The translations under genes were made by a program, and so were the position numbers. From Acidobacteriota bacterium (GTDB lineage Bacteria; Acidobacteriota; Terriglobia; Terriglobales; Acidobacteriaceae): a stretch of 64,000 bases of DNA. Location: assembly GCA_003225215.1 (NCBI GenBank), contig QIBC01000006.1, forward strand, positions 1 through 64,000, read 5' to 3'. Positions 49,233 to 59,974 of the stretch are shown one piece after another; within the stretch, counting starts at the first letter, position 1; every line of letters starts with the position of its first letter. Under the pieces are notes generated by a model, which ran no database searches, had not been told where the DNA came from, and was given only the letters and a program-made list of their open reading frames with translations.

Positions 49233-50483
49233 ATGGCAGAGCGCACTAGACAAAATAACGGCAATGGCAAGCACGTTTGGCGAGGCATCGTTATCGCCAT
49301 TCTTGCAGTAATTGTGCTGGCCGCCTTCATATCAAGCCGCAAGGGCGAAGTTCCTGTCAGAGTTGACCATGTAACCAAACAAGACCTCATCACCACAATT
49401 TCCACTAACGGCAAAGTCGAGCCCATGGAGAATTTCGAGGCTCACGCGCCTGCACCAACGACTGTGAGGAAGATTTACGTCCGCGAAGGACAGCGGGTCC
49501 GACAGGGCGAGCTTCTCATGCAACTGGACGACGCCGACGCCCGCGCCCAGGCTGCACGTGCTTTGGCGCAAACGAAGGCTGCCGAGGCTGACCAGCACGC
49601 GATCCAGAGTGGTGGAACTCAGGAAGAAGTCCTGAATACACGCTCCGAACTAGTGAAGGCTCAGGCTGAGCGCGATAGCGCGCAGAAGAACTACGACGCC
49701 GTACAAAAATTGGCCCAGACTGGAGCTGCAGCTCCTGCCGAGGTGCGCGAGGCCGCGAGTAGACTGACGGCTGCTCAGGCACAACTGAAAGTGCTGCAAG
49801 ACAAGCAACAGGATCGCTACTCGCGTCCTGAAGTAAATCGTGTTGAGGCGCAGGTTGAGCAGGCACGCGCTTCTTACACAGCGGCTCAGGACCTGCTGAA
49901 ACACAGTGAAATCCGGGCGCCATTCGAAGGCACGGTCTATTCCATTCCGATCAAGCAGGGTGAATACGTTCAACAAGGAGAGCTCCTCATTCAGCTGGCA
50001 AACCTGCGTCGCGTGCAGGTGCGAGCTTTTGTTGACGAACCCGAATTGGGAAAGCTCGCCGTGAACCAGCCTGTTACGGTTAGTTGGGATGCTCTTCCAG
50101 GAAAGATCTGGCGCGGAGAAATCAGCCAGATGCCGTACACGATCACAACTTATGGAACTCGTAACGTCGGCCAGGTTCTGTGCGCGGTTGATAACGAGGA
50201 CAGCCGTCTCTTGCCCAACATCAATGTCACCGTCAATGTAAGCATTGCAAACAAGAAGGACGTAGTGACCATAGCGCGCGAGGCCCTGCACGAAGACGAG
50301 AATGGCCGATATGTGTACGTAATCCGCAATGGTCATCTCGAACGTCAGACAGTGGAAGCCGGCATAGCAAACAACACTCGCATCGAAATTATGAACGGCG
50401 TCCAGCCCGGAGAAGTCATCGCTCTCAATAGCATGAACGCCGGTACTCCCTTGCGACCTGGACTCGAGGTTCGTGCCCGGTAA
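49233..50483 (+). CDS. HlyD-like periplasmic adaptor subunit of an efflux system
   Basis: N-terminal TM; VEPMENFEAHAPAPTTVRKIYVREGQRVRQGELLMQLDDADARAQ; long coiled coil; IRAPFEGTVYSIPIKQGEYVQQGELLIQLANL. Confidence 0.92.
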   Translation: MAERTRQNNGNGKHVWRGIVIAILAVIVLAAFISSRKGEVPVRVDHVTKQDLITTISTNGKVEPMENFEAHAPAPTTVRKIYVREGQRVRQGELLMQLDDADARAQAARALAQTKAAEADQHAIQSGGTQEEVLNTRSELVKAQAERDSAQKNYDAVQKLAQTGAAAPAEVREAASRLTAAQAQLKVLQDKQQDRYSRPEVNRVEAQVEQARASYTAAQDLLKHSEIRAPFEGTVYSIPIKQGEYVQQGELLIQLANLRRVQVRAFVDEPELGKLAVNQPVTVSWDALPGKIWRGEISQMPYTITTYGTRNVGQVLCAVDNEDSRLLPNINVTVNVSIANKKDVVTIAREALHEDENGRYVYVIRNGHLERQTVEAGIANNTRIEIMNGVQPGEVIALNSMNAGTPLRPGLEVRAR

Positions 50484-50490
50484 ACTGTTG

Positions 50491-51465
50491 ATGTCCATCT
50501 CTCGTTTCTTCTCATTACTATTGATTGTTGTCTTTGCGCTTCCGGCGGTCTCGCCGGCCAACGCGCCGCTCGACTCCGTTCACCAGCTGCTCGTAAACGG
50601 CGAAGCCGATGCCGCGATCCGTATGCTGAAAACATCGCTAAATGCAAATCCGTCGGGAGCGGCAGAACGCAATCTCCTGTGCCGAGTTCATTACGCCGAG
50701 GAGCGGTGGGACGCCGCCGTTTCCGAATGCGAGCGCGCCGCCAGCCTGAGTCCGGGCAGCAGCCTCAACCAGCTTTGGCTCGGACGAGCCTACGGAGAGA
50801 AGGCGGATCACTCAAGCTGGTTCACCGCCATCAACCTGGCAAAGAAGACGCGGATCGCATTTGAGAAGGCAGTGGAATTGGACCCGAAGAACATCGAGGC
50901 GCGATCCGACCTGAGCGAATACTACATCGAAGCTCCAGGCTTTCTCGGCGGAGGAATCGATAAAGCAGCCGCGCAGGCCAATGCGGTCGAAAAGCTTGAG
51001 CCCGCAACGGCCTACTGGATTCGCGCTCGCATTGCAGAGCACGACAAACGAAACAGCGATGCCGAACAGCAATACAAGAAGGCCCTGCAAGCTGATCCCG
51101 GGCATCGCCGCATTTTCGACCTAGCTTCGTTCTATCGGCGCGTAAACCGTCTTAATGACCTTGAGGCAGCAGTACAGCAATCGGCGAAGTTGAATACCAA
51201 GAGCGACTCCGCCCTCTTTGACTCTGCATCCCTGCTGCTTAGAGTGAACCGCAACCTGCCGCTCGCGGCAACACTCTTACAACGCTACATCGATCAAGGC
51301 GAGAAGTCGGAAGACGCTCCACTCTTTCAAGCTCACTATCTGCTCGGACAGGTACTGGAAAAAACCGGTGACACAGCCGGAGCAAAAAAGGCCTATCAGA
51401 CGGCGCGCGCCAGCGCGAGCGACTTTGCACCCGCTAGCGCGGCATTGAAGAGACTGGGCGCGTAA
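50491..51465 (+). CDS. Secreted TPR protein
   Basis: Signal peptide MSISRFFSLLLIVVFALPAVSPANA; repeated TPR units. Confidence 0.85.
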   Translation: MSISRFFSLLLIVVFALPAVSPANAPLDSVHQLLVNGEADAAIRMLKTSLNANPSGAAERNLLCRVHYAEERWDAAVSECERAASLSPGSSLNQLWLGRAYGEKADHSSWFTAINLAKKTRIAFEKAVELDPKNIEARSDLSEYYIEAPGFLGGGIDKAAAQANAVEKLEPATAYWIRARIAEHDKRNSDAEQQYKKALQADPGHRRIFDLASFYRRVNRLNDLEAAVQQSAKLNTKSDSALFDSASLLLRVNRNLPLAATLLQRYIDQGEKSEDAPLFQAHYLLGQVLEKTGDTAGAKKAYQTARASASDFAPASAALKRLGA

Positions 51466-51482
51466 AGCTTCTATGTAGCGAA

Positions 51483-54185
51483 TCACGGCGTCGCTGTGCG
51501 ACCCGGTACATCATGGTCCATCGGTGGAAGAAACGCATCGTACAGAGACACAACTTTCATCGCCTGCCGTAATTGATCGAGAGAAGCCTTACTCGTGACT
51601 TCGATCTGCACGGACTCCCCTGGAAGCAGATCGAAGTAGTTGTCGGAAAATTTCGCATCGAAGTCACCGAACGACAGATAAACCTCCCGCGCAATTTGCG
51701 ATGACTGTAGCGTCAGTCTATATCCATTCCCAGCGGCCTCAACGTTTGCTCTGATCTCGGGCTGTGGGAGACGAACCTCCTTCATCTTGGCGAAGAAGTA
51801 GAGATTGCGAGAGACGGCCTTGCCGCCAACCAGGAGCTGCGAATCAATGAACACTTGTTCGCGCTGGCGTCGTGCCAAAAGCTCGGTTACAGGCAAGCTG
51901 AGATACACGTCACTGGCGAGCGGCTTTACCTGAATGTCTGCCGACTTTTCTTCGAGCACTGTGCCCGTGAGGTCCATCAGTCGCACTCGCAACTGCGCAG
52001 GCTGCGTTTGCTGCCTGTCAGAGACGACATAGATCTGTAGCGCGCTGTTCTCTTCATTTGGGCTCACTAACAGGTCGTTGTAGAAACGGCGCGCATAGTA
52101 CTGCAGTGCTTTCCAACGGCCGTAATAATCGATGCTTGCCCATGACGCCACCGGCCAGCAGTCGTTCAGTTGCCAGTACAGGGAGCCCATTGTTCGCGGG
52201 CGGCTGCGACGGAAGTGCTCAGCTCCCATCTTGATCGCCTCTGCCTGCATCACCTGGCTGGCATACAGGAATGAAGAGAAGTCTTTCGGCTGGCCAAAGT
52301 AGCGCAGCAGATAGTCATAGATCCTGCCATTGCCGCCTTTGTTCTTTTGATGCGAGAGCATGACTGCAGAGCTGATGTCCCAATCCTCCGGGGTGCTGAA
52401 TGATCTGATCGTGCTCATTTCGGGAAATGATTGGAAGCCGAATTCCGTCATGAAACGTGGAACTTGCTGCTTGTAGTTTTCGATTGGGGCTAGGGCATGC
52501 CACACTTGCCAGTAATGCATGTCGCCGATGCGTTGCGTGTCCGGATCGTCTTCGAAGTTCGCGCTGGGTGAGCTTGGCCAATATGGTACCGGCTGACCAT
52601 ACTGGACAACGACGTCAGGCAGCACTCGGTTAAACAGCACCATGTAGTCCTGCCAGACTTTTTCGGCGGTCTTTTGCCCGACCTCAGCTTTGAATTGCTG
52701 GCGATCACCCCAATGCATCCATCCTGTTTCAACTTCGTTGTTGCCGCACCAGATCACGATGCTGGGATGATTGCGCAACCGTTTCACCTGATCGATGGCC
52801 TCGTGACGCACGTTGTCCAGGAACTCCGCGTTGCCCGGATGCATATCACCACCAAACATGAAGTCCTGCCAGATAATCAGGCCTAGCTCATCGCAGATGT
52901 TGTAGAACTCATCGCTCTCGTAGATGCCGCCTCCCCATTCGCGGATCATGTTCATGTTCGCGTCCCGGGCAGACTGGAGAATCTCGCGGTAAGTTGCGGC
53001 AGTGACGCGGGAGGGGAAGCTATCGAACGGAATTACGTCGGCTCCTTTTCCGAATATGGGAATGCCATTTACTACAAACTCCATGCTCCGGCCCCAGTGG
53101 TCGGGATCGCGGCGGAGCTGCAGAGATCGCAGGCCGGTGCGGACCTTAGCCTGATCGGCAACTCCTTTCCTGACTTCCAGGGTCGCTGAGAATTCATACA
53201 GGGATTGTGGTCCGTATCCGGCAGGAAACCAGCGCTCCGGCTTCTCTATCTCAATGGGCACAGTTACGCCCTTCAAGCCACGAACCAGCGTGACGCTTCT
53301 TTCCACCTTCTTGGCGGTCTTCATTTCAGCCGATGTGTAATTGATCGTGAGCTTTGCCGAGGTGTTGATGTCGGCTTCGATCTCGAGATTCGCGACGATG
53401 TTCGCCATGTCGGCTGTGATTTCGTCCTGAGCGATATGCAGATCGCGAATCACAACGTCGTCCCAGCTCTCCAGCGTCACAGGCCGCCACACACCCATCG
53501 TGACAAAGCGCGGCCCCCAATCCCAGCCATATTGATAAGGTGCCTTGCGCGTGTAAGGATCGGTACCAATTCCCTTCTCGACGTCTGCGTCATGCACTGA
53601 GATGGATGGCAAGTGATACGGTAAACCTTGAATTTGCCTGAGTACCTCATTGATGGGCGAGCGAAAGACTATCTGAAGCGTGTTGCTCCCCTGCTTTAGA
53701 TAAGGCTTCGCATCGACACGCCAGATGCGAAACATATTCTCCGCGCGCAGCACTCCTTGCCCGTTGAGATACACGGTTGCATACGTATCGAGACCTTGGA
53801 ATACCAGCTCAATATGCTTGCGAGCGAGCGTTGCGGCAGAAACATCGAAGCTGGTTTGGTACTGCCAGTCCTCTAGGCCGATCCATTGCAGTTTCTTTTC
53901 GTTGTCGCGATAGAAAGGCTCGGGGATGATTTTGTTGCGCAGCAGATCGGTCTGGATACAGCCAGGCACCTCCGCGGGCGTCCAATCGGCCACACGCTGC
54001 AAAGTAGTGGAATCCACCTCGGGCTCGACTCCGGCGACGTGATTCAGAGCACTATCGGGGGCACGACGAAATTGCCAACCGCGATTTAGATCGATCAGTT
54101 GTTTCTGGATGGAAGCGCCGAAGGCGCTTAAGGAAATGGAGGCCAAGGTAAGCAGGAGCAGGAAGCAAAATGATTTTTTCATCAT
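51483..54185 (-). CDS. Secreted GH2 family beta-mannosidase-like glycosidase
   Basis: LNRGWQFRRAPDS, DTYATVYLNGQGVLRAENMFRIWRVD, MNMIREWGGGIYESDEFYNICDELGLIIWQDFMF, HPSIVIWCGNNEVETGW. Confidence 0.93.
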   Translation of the reverse strand: MMKKSFCFLLLLTLASISLSAFGASIQKQLIDLNRGWQFRRAPDSALNHVAGVEPEVDSTTLQRVADWTPAEVPGCIQTDLLRNKIIPEPFYRDNEKKLQWIGLEDWQYQTSFDVSAATLARKHIELVFQGLDTYATVYLNGQGVLRAENMFRIWRVDAKPYLKQGSNTLQIVFRSPINEVLRQIQGLPYHLPSISVHDADVEKGIGTDPYTRKAPYQYGWDWGPRFVTMGVWRPVTLESWDDVVIRDLHIAQDEITADMANIVANLEIEADINTSAKLTINYTSAEMKTAKKVERSVTLVRGLKGVTVPIEIEKPERWFPAGYGPQSLYEFSATLEVRKGVADQAKVRTGLRSLQLRRDPDHWGRSMEFVVNGIPIFGKGADVIPFDSFPSRVTAATYREILQSARDANMNMIREWGGGIYESDEFYNICDELGLIIWQDFMFGGDMHPGNAEFLDNVRHEAIDQVKRLRNHPSIVIWCGNNEVETGWMHWGDRQQFKAEVGQKTAEKVWQDYMVLFNRVLPDVVVQYGQPVPYWPSSPSANFEDDPDTQRIGDMHYWQVWHALAPIENYKQQVPRFMTEFGFQSFPEMSTIRSFSTPEDWDISSAVMLSHQKNKGGNGRIYDYLLRYFGQPKDFSSFLYASQVMQAEAIKMGAEHFRRSRPRTMGSLYWQLNDCWPVASWASIDYYGRWKALQYYARRFYNDLLVSPNEENSALQIYVVSDRQQTQPAQLRVRLMDLTGTVLEEKSADIQVKPLASDVYLSLPVTELLARRQREQVFIDSQLLVGGKAVSRNLYFFAKMKEVRLPQPEIRANVEAAGNGYRLTLQSSQIAREVYLSFGDFDAKFSDNYFDLLPGESVQIEVTSKASLDQLRQAMKVVSLYDAFLPPMDHDVPGRTATP

Positions 54186-54326
54186 CACGAAGTCTGCTAC
54201 GGCGTGCGCATGATAACACCTCTTCACCTCCACAGACTTCGAAGTAAAGCGAGAACAGACTTCATAAATCGTTTTTCCTTCAGCTTTTGATTGCCTCTTC
54301 TCGCGTTCGCGGCTAATCTCTTGCGC

Positions 54327-56183
54327 ATGCACCTCACCTGGCTGGACTGGTCGGCGATCATCGGCTACCTCGGCATCACCATCCTCATGGGACTCTACTT
54401 CCGTGGACGTTCCGGCAGCAGCATGGAAGAGTATTTCGTGTCGGGTCGATCGGTCTCCTGGTGGCTGGCGGGAACCTCGATGGTGGCAACAACGTTCTCG
54501 GCGGACACGCCGCTGCTCGTGACCGGTCTCGTGTACACGCAGGGCATTGCCGGCAACTGGTTATGGTGGTCGTTCCTGCTGTCAGGAATGATGACCGTCT
54601 TCCTATTCGCTCGACTCTGGCGTCGATCCGGTCTACTCACCGATGTGCAATTTGCAGAGATGCGCTACTCAGGGAAGCCTGCAGCATTTCTGCGCGGCTT
54701 TCGCGCCATATACATCGGATTGCTGATGAACTGCCTCATCCTCGGCTGGGTGACGAAGGCGATGATCAGTATCGTCAGCGTTGTAGTCGGCGTAAGCGAG
54801 CACACAGCATTGGCCATTTGCATCTTCGTCATCGTTCCCTTTACCGGATTCTACGTTGCAATCGGCGGGCTCTGGGGAGTGCTGTGGACTGACCTATTCC
54901 AGTTCGTCCTCAAAATGGGCGTTGTTATTGCGGTCGCGTATTACGGAGTCACCGCGGCGGGAGGAATGCATGAATTGCTGCGAAAGCTGCAAATCGCGCA
55001 GCCGCCGGTACCGGCGATTCCACATGGGAACCCGCTGAAGCTATTTCCCGACTTCTCCAGCGGCCTCAGCGCAGAGACCTGGTGGACACTTCCGGTGATC
55101 ACATTGCTGGTGTATCTCGGCCTGCAGTGGTGGGCATTCTGGTATCCCGGAGCAGAGCCGGGTGGAGGCGGATATATCGCTCAGCGCATCTTCAGCGCCA
55201 AGGATGAGCGGCAGGGAATGCTTTCAGTGCTGTGGTTTAACATCGCGCACTACGCTCTACGGCCATGGCCTTGGATTCTCGTGGGGCTGGTCGCGATCGT
55301 TCTTTATCCAAATCTGGACGGCTCGGCCGCGGGACGTCATCCTGAAGATGGATACATGCTGGTCCTTACGCAGCACCTTCCTGCCTCACTGCGGGGCCTT
55401 GCGATCGCAGGATTCCTTGCAGCGTTCATGTCGACCATCGCGACGCAGCTCAACTGGGGCGCGTCATACCTTGTCGCGGACTTCTACCAGCGCTTCATCA
55501 AACCGGAAGGATCGCAGAAGCATTACGTTTTCGTCTCGCGGATTGTGACAGTCTTCCTCGTGATCTGCGCGGCGATTGTGGCGGCTCAACTCGCCTCCAT
55601 CCAGGCTGGATGGCAATGGGTGCTCGAACTGAGCGCAGGAACCGGAGCGGTTTACCTGCTCCGCTGGTACTGGTGGCGCATCAACGCGTGGAGCGAGATC
55701 ACCGCGATGGTCGTCGCTCTTGTCACTTCGCTTGCCTTACGCCTCTTGCATCCCTTTTCGGGAAATGCCTCGGTCGTATTTGCCAAGAGCGCCAGCACAA
55801 CGACCGCAGTTACGACAGCGGCCTGGTTGATCGTTACATTCATGACCCGGCCGGTGAGCCAGGAGGTCTTGGTGAGGTTCTATCGCCATGTACGTCCGGA
55901 TGTACGTGGATGGAAGCACGTGGCTGCTATCGCCAAAGACGTGAAGCCTACGCGCGATCTGGGCCGCAATCTCGCACTCTGGCTGCTGGGATGCGCTATG
56001 GTTTATTCATTTCTGTTCGGAGCGGGATACGCGATCCTCGGCCACCCGACGCGCGGAACGATTCTGCTGGTAATTGGGATCGCATGTCTGATGCTCCTGC
56101 TCAAGCAGTTGCGCTCATTTGTTGAGGAGCCGCAGGCTGCTCGAAAGCCGGGCACAGAGACGGCAGCATTCATCGGGCACTGA
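54327..56183 (+). CDS. Sodium:solute symporter (SSS) family protein
   Basis: DWSAIIGYLGITILMGLYFRGRSGSSMEEYFVSGRSVSWWLAGTSMVATTFSADTPLLVTG; multi-TM. Confidence 0.92.
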   Translation: MHLTWLDWSAIIGYLGITILMGLYFRGRSGSSMEEYFVSGRSVSWWLAGTSMVATTFSADTPLLVTGLVYTQGIAGNWLWWSFLLSGMMTVFLFARLWRRSGLLTDVQFAEMRYSGKPAAFLRGFRAIYIGLLMNCLILGWVTKAMISIVSVVVGVSEHTALAICIFVIVPFTGFYVAIGGLWGVLWTDLFQFVLKMGVVIAVAYYGVTAAGGMHELLRKLQIAQPPVPAIPHGNPLKLFPDFSSGLSAETWWTLPVITLLVYLGLQWWAFWYPGAEPGGGGYIAQRIFSAKDERQGMLSVLWFNIAHYALRPWPWILVGLVAIVLYPNLDGSAAGRHPEDGYMLVLTQHLPASLRGLAIAGFLAAFMSTIATQLNWGASYLVADFYQRFIKPEGSQKHYVFVSRIVTVFLVICAAIVAAQLASIQAGWQWVLELSAGTGAVYLLRWYWWRINAWSEITAMVVALVTSLALRLLHPFSGNASVVFAKSASTTTAVTTAAWLIVTFMTRPVSQEVLVRFYRHVRPDVRGWKHVAAIAKDVKPTRDLGRNLALWLLGCAMVYSFLFGAGYAILGHPTRGTILLVIGIACLMLLLKQLRSFVEEPQAARKPGTETAAFIGH

Positions 56184-56410
56184 TCCGCTGAATCGCGCTG
56201 AAAATCGGAATACAGCCGAGTGCGGCTGTGCGACTGGTAATCCTGTATCACTGCTTGAGCATGCTGTCCGAAATCGAACGGCGACGGCTGATTCCGGCCA
56301 GAATGCCTTCTCTCCTATTACCTAGATTCAGTCACTTAGCAAGGTCACTCGTGGACGAGCAAGTGCATTTGAAGCCCCAGATTAGTGTCTTCAATAACTG
56401 AAGGAATGCC

Positions 56411-58933
56411 ATGGACAGCTTTCTGCAGGATCTTCGCTATGCACTCCGCCAATTGACCAAGTCCCCGGCTTTCACGGTGACCGCTCTCTTGACTCTCGCT
56501 CTAGGCATCGGCGCGAACACTGCGATCTACAGCCTGCTTGATCAGGTAATACTGCGCAGCTTACCGGTTCAGAATCCTCAACAGCTGGTGATGCTTCAGG
56601 GCACGGGAAGCGATCGCGGAAGAATCAACGCCTATGGCGGCCATAGTGATGACTACTTTTCTTATCCGATGTATCGCGACCTGCGAGACAAGAATTCCGT
56701 GTTCAGCGGCGCAGTGGCGACTGATCAGGTGCAGGTAGGGGTGCAGTGGCACAATCAACCTGAACTCGTGCAGGGCGAGCTCGTATCGGGAAATTACTTT
56801 GATGTTCTCGGAGTGAAGCCGGCCCTGGGCAGGCTGCTTGTCCAATCAGACGATGAGGCCCAGGAGCGCAATCCGGTAGTCGTGCTTAGTTACGGATATT
56901 GGCAGAGACGATTCGGCTCTGATCCCGGTGTAGTGAACGACAGCATCCTCGTAAACAGCCATCCCTTTACCGTCGTCGGAGTAGCGACGCCGGGCTTCAA
57001 AAGCTTCGTACTGGGAGCCGCTCCGGACATCTTTGCTCCAATGATGATGAAGCCGCAGATTACTCCGGGATGGAACGATCTCGATAACCGGCGTTCGCGT
57101 TGGCTGAATATCGTTGGACGCCTCAAGCCGGGCATGACACTGGCCCAGGCCGAATCTGGTCTTGCTCCACTCTGGCATTCGCTGCGCGAGGAGGAACTGA
57201 AAGCGATTCCCAATGCGACACCCAAGTTCCGCGAAGCGTTTGTCGCCAAGTCCACCCTGAAGTTGCAGGAGGCGGCTAAAGGATTCTCTCCTGTGCGCGA
57301 TCAGATCGGCACGCCGCTCGTGATCGTGATGGCAATGGTAGGGCTCGTCGTTCTTATCGCATGCGCCAACGTAGCCAGCCTGCTATTAGTGCGCGCAGCG
57401 GGACGCGTTCGCGAAATGTCCGTGCGATATGCGCTGGGAGCCTCGCGCATGCGGGTGGTCCAACAGCTGGTGATCGAAGGAGTCGTGCTGGGTGTTGGTG
57501 GAGGAGTGCTGGGTTTAGCCATTGCTCCCGAAGTGACACAGCTATTGCTTCGCAAGATTTGGGCCGATTCATCCGGCCAGATTCCCTTCTCCCCATCGCC
57601 AGATGTACGAGTACTAGTCTTCAACTTCGCTGTATCGGTGGCAGTTGGGCTTTTGTTTAGCCTCGCACCTGCACTCCAGTTCTGGCGTCCCGATCTGGTA
57701 CAGACGCTGAAGCAACAACTGACCACCGCCAGCGGTGGTCAACTGAAGCTGCGCCGCAGTTCTGTTGCTCTGCAGATGGGCCTTAGCCTGCTCCTTCTGT
57801 TTGGAGCGGGACTATTTGTGCGCACCTTGCATAACCTGAAAAACGTCGACGTCGGTTTTGCTTCAGATCATCTGGTGACGTTTGGCATTTCGCCAGGCTA
57901 TGCAGGTTACCAGCTTAACCAGAACTTGGATCTTTACAAACGCATCAACGATACGTTGGCGGTACTGCCCGGAGTTCGCTCAGCCGCGGCCACCAGTGAT
58001 CCTGAGCTGGCTAATAACCAGAGCATGAGTGGCATAGGAATCCCCGGCTATACGCCAGGCGAGAAGGAGCGAATGAGTGTCGAGTGGGCGGAGATCACCC
58101 CCGGCTATTTCGATACGCTCAAACTACCCTTCCTGATTGGAAGAGACATCAACAACCAGGATCACGCAACCGCCGCGAAAGTCGCGATCGTGAATGAGAC
58201 CTTTGCCCGCCGTTACTTTGGAACTCCCGAGAAGGCGGTTGGACACAATTTCGCGCGTGGCGGAGCGCCTGAGAACAAGCCTGAGTTTCAGATCATTGGG
58301 ATCGTGCGGAATGCGAAACATCGCAATCTTCGCGGTGAGATAGAGCCGACCGTGTATGTACCGTACATGCAGGTTGATCCGAAGAACGGCCTGACCTACA
58401 TGCAGTTCTATATCCGCACCTGGCAAGCGCCTGAGCAGGCCATGAATACGATCCGCACTGCGATGCAGAACCTCGATTCGAAATTGGTACTCGATTCTCT
58501 GCTCACGGTTGACCGGCAGATCAACAACAACGTTACCAACGAAAGCATCGTGGCCTTTCTTGCTGTGAGCTTTGGCGTTTTGGCGACTTTTCTCGCCGGC
58601 ATTGGACTATATGGAGTGCTTGCCTTCTCCACAGCGCAGCGCACGCGTGAAATTGGGATTCGCATGGCTCTGGGCGCGAGCCGAAGTTCGGTAGTGCAGA
58701 TGGTACTGCGGGAAGTGCTGTGGCTCGCCGGAATCAGCGTCGTGGTCGCCGTGCCGGCTGCCCTGTTGCTTGCTCGCTACCTGCGCAGCCAGTTATACGG
58801 TGTATCCAACACCGATCCACTAACTCTGATGGGAGTTGTTGTGGTCATCGCCGGCGTGGCCATGCTCGCAGCTATGCTGCCCGCGCGCCGCGCGGCCGGC
58901 GTGAATCCCACAAAAGCGTTGCGATATGAGTAG
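56411..58933 (+). CDS. Orphan FtsX/MacB-type permease (ADOP-like, two FtsX domains)
   Basis: MDSFLQDLRYALRQLTKSPAFTVTALLTLALGIGANTAIYSLLDQVILRSLPV; two three-TM FtsX blocks; no adjacent ATPase. Confidence 0.93.
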   Translation: MDSFLQDLRYALRQLTKSPAFTVTALLTLALGIGANTAIYSLLDQVILRSLPVQNPQQLVMLQGTGSDRGRINAYGGHSDDYFSYPMYRDLRDKNSVFSGAVATDQVQVGVQWHNQPELVQGELVSGNYFDVLGVKPALGRLLVQSDDEAQERNPVVVLSYGYWQRRFGSDPGVVNDSILVNSHPFTVVGVATPGFKSFVLGAAPDIFAPMMMKPQITPGWNDLDNRRSRWLNIVGRLKPGMTLAQAESGLAPLWHSLREEELKAIPNATPKFREAFVAKSTLKLQEAAKGFSPVRDQIGTPLVIVMAMVGLVVLIACANVASLLLVRAAGRVREMSVRYALGASRMRVVQQLVIEGVVLGVGGGVLGLAIAPEVTQLLLRKIWADSSGQIPFSPSPDVRVLVFNFAVSVAVGLLFSLAPALQFWRPDLVQTLKQQLTTASGGQLKLRRSSVALQMGLSLLLLFGAGLFVRTLHNLKNVDVGFASDHLVTFGISPGYAGYQLNQNLDLYKRINDTLAVLPGVRSAAATSDPELANNQSMSGIGIPGYTPGEKERMSVEWAEITPGYFDTLKLPFLIGRDINNQDHATAAKVAIVNETFARRYFGTPEKAVGHNFARGGAPENKPEFQIIGIVRNAKHRNLRGEIEPTVYVPYMQVDPKNGLTYMQFYIRTWQAPEQAMNTIRTAMQNLDSKLVLDSLLTVDRQINNNVTNESIVAFLAVSFGVLATFLAGIGLYGVLAFSTAQRTREIGIRMALGASRSSVVQMVLREVLWLAGISVVVAVPAALLLARYLRSQLYGVSNTDPLTLMGVVVVIAGVAMLAAMLPARRAAGVNPTKALRYE

Positions 58934-59251
58934 ATTTCAGAGGGCTTACTGAATGGGGAATATGACCCAGAAGAAACCAGGCTTTAGATCCGCCGTGAAA
59001 TCGTCTTCCCAGATGATCATGCCAGCACTTTACGCCTGCCGTCTGCGCAAAGCCAGATAACCCGGGTAATCGCTGCTTTTCCCACTCTTGCACACAGGTA
59101 ACACTGGACCCAGAGCGCGATACGTGCCAATTGCCGGCTCGCTCAACAACCTGAGCATTACCGTGGACACGTTACTCTAGTACATTGCGGATATACATCT
59201 TTCGATGAATACTGTCCCTGTTGAACAGCGGCTCATGAATTTCTGCCCAGA

Positions 59252-59431
59252 ATGGGACTCGCTGCGTTCAGCCAAGACCAACCAGTGGACGAGAGGCCTG
59301 TGATCGATTTCGAAAATATCTCAAGATCGAACCGCAGAATGGCACAGAAGGCCAAGATTGCCCTCGATCTTCTCTCGCTCCTTGTAACGCTCGGCTGTCT
59401 CGCCTTCGCGCTATACAGAAGCTGGCACTAG
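59252..59431 (+). CDS. Possible 59-aa single-TM protein
   Basis: MGLAAFSQDQPVDERPVIDFENISRSNRRMAQKAKIALDLLSLLVTLGCLAFALYRSWH*, below the ORF-track length cutoff. Confidence 0.35.
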   Translation: MGLAAFSQDQPVDERPVIDFENISRSNRRMAQKAKIALDLLSLLVTLGCLAFALYRSWH

Positions 59432-59449
59432 CTTCCGAACTGACAGAAA

Positions 59450-59526
59450 TGGTAGCCCTGGGGTGACTCGAACACCCGACCAACGGTTTAGGAAACCGCT
59501 GCTCTATCCATCTGAGCTACAGGGCC
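59450..59526 (-). tRNA. tRNA-Arg (anticodon CCT), 3' CCA encoded
   Basis: Minus strand GGCCCTGTAGCTCAGATGGATAGAGCAGCGGTTTCCTAAACCGTTGGTCGGGTGTTCGAGTCACCCCAGGGCTACCA folds as cloverleaf. Confidence 0.95.
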
Positions 59527-59555
59527 ACACTGGTAAGCGACTGTAAAACAGCAGT

Positions 59556-59771
59556 TTAGCTCGGGTGAGCCATCACTGCTTCGGAGTCCTCAACCCCATA
59601 AAACCCCGCAGAGTTCTTCAATACCATTCTAACCACTTTGGTGTTGGCTTCGCGCTTCGATTCCATTAGCGCATTGCCATACACGTTCATCGTGGTTGAG
59701 ATTTGCGCGTGACGCATGGGCATTGTGTTATCCGTCACTGTGGACTGCCCGCGGAGGCGGTCACGACACAC
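59556..59771 (-). pseudogene. Tyrosine recombinase/integrase C-terminal remnant
   Basis: MRHAQISTTMNVYGNALMESKREANTKVVRMVL resembles the C-terminal end of phage-type integrases; catalytic core absent. Confidence 0.7.
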
Positions 59772-59974
59772 GCCCGCGTCTGCCGTTGCTTGCGTAGGGC
59801 TAGCGGGAGATGCTTTGCTCGTTGAACTTGGGTGGTTTCGTTGTTGCGCTCACATGCCATTGCCAGGATTAAACCCCTAGGGCTGGGCCGCTCGCAGCAG
59901 CGGGTCATCTAGGTCTGGACCGTCTCATGGCAAAAACCACAAGCGAGCTATTTCGCGGATCTGGAAATCATTCA

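Noticed and set aside
49650-50561. 303-aa minus-strand ORF
   Set aside because: Antisense to the HlyD adaptor; no recognisable motifs.
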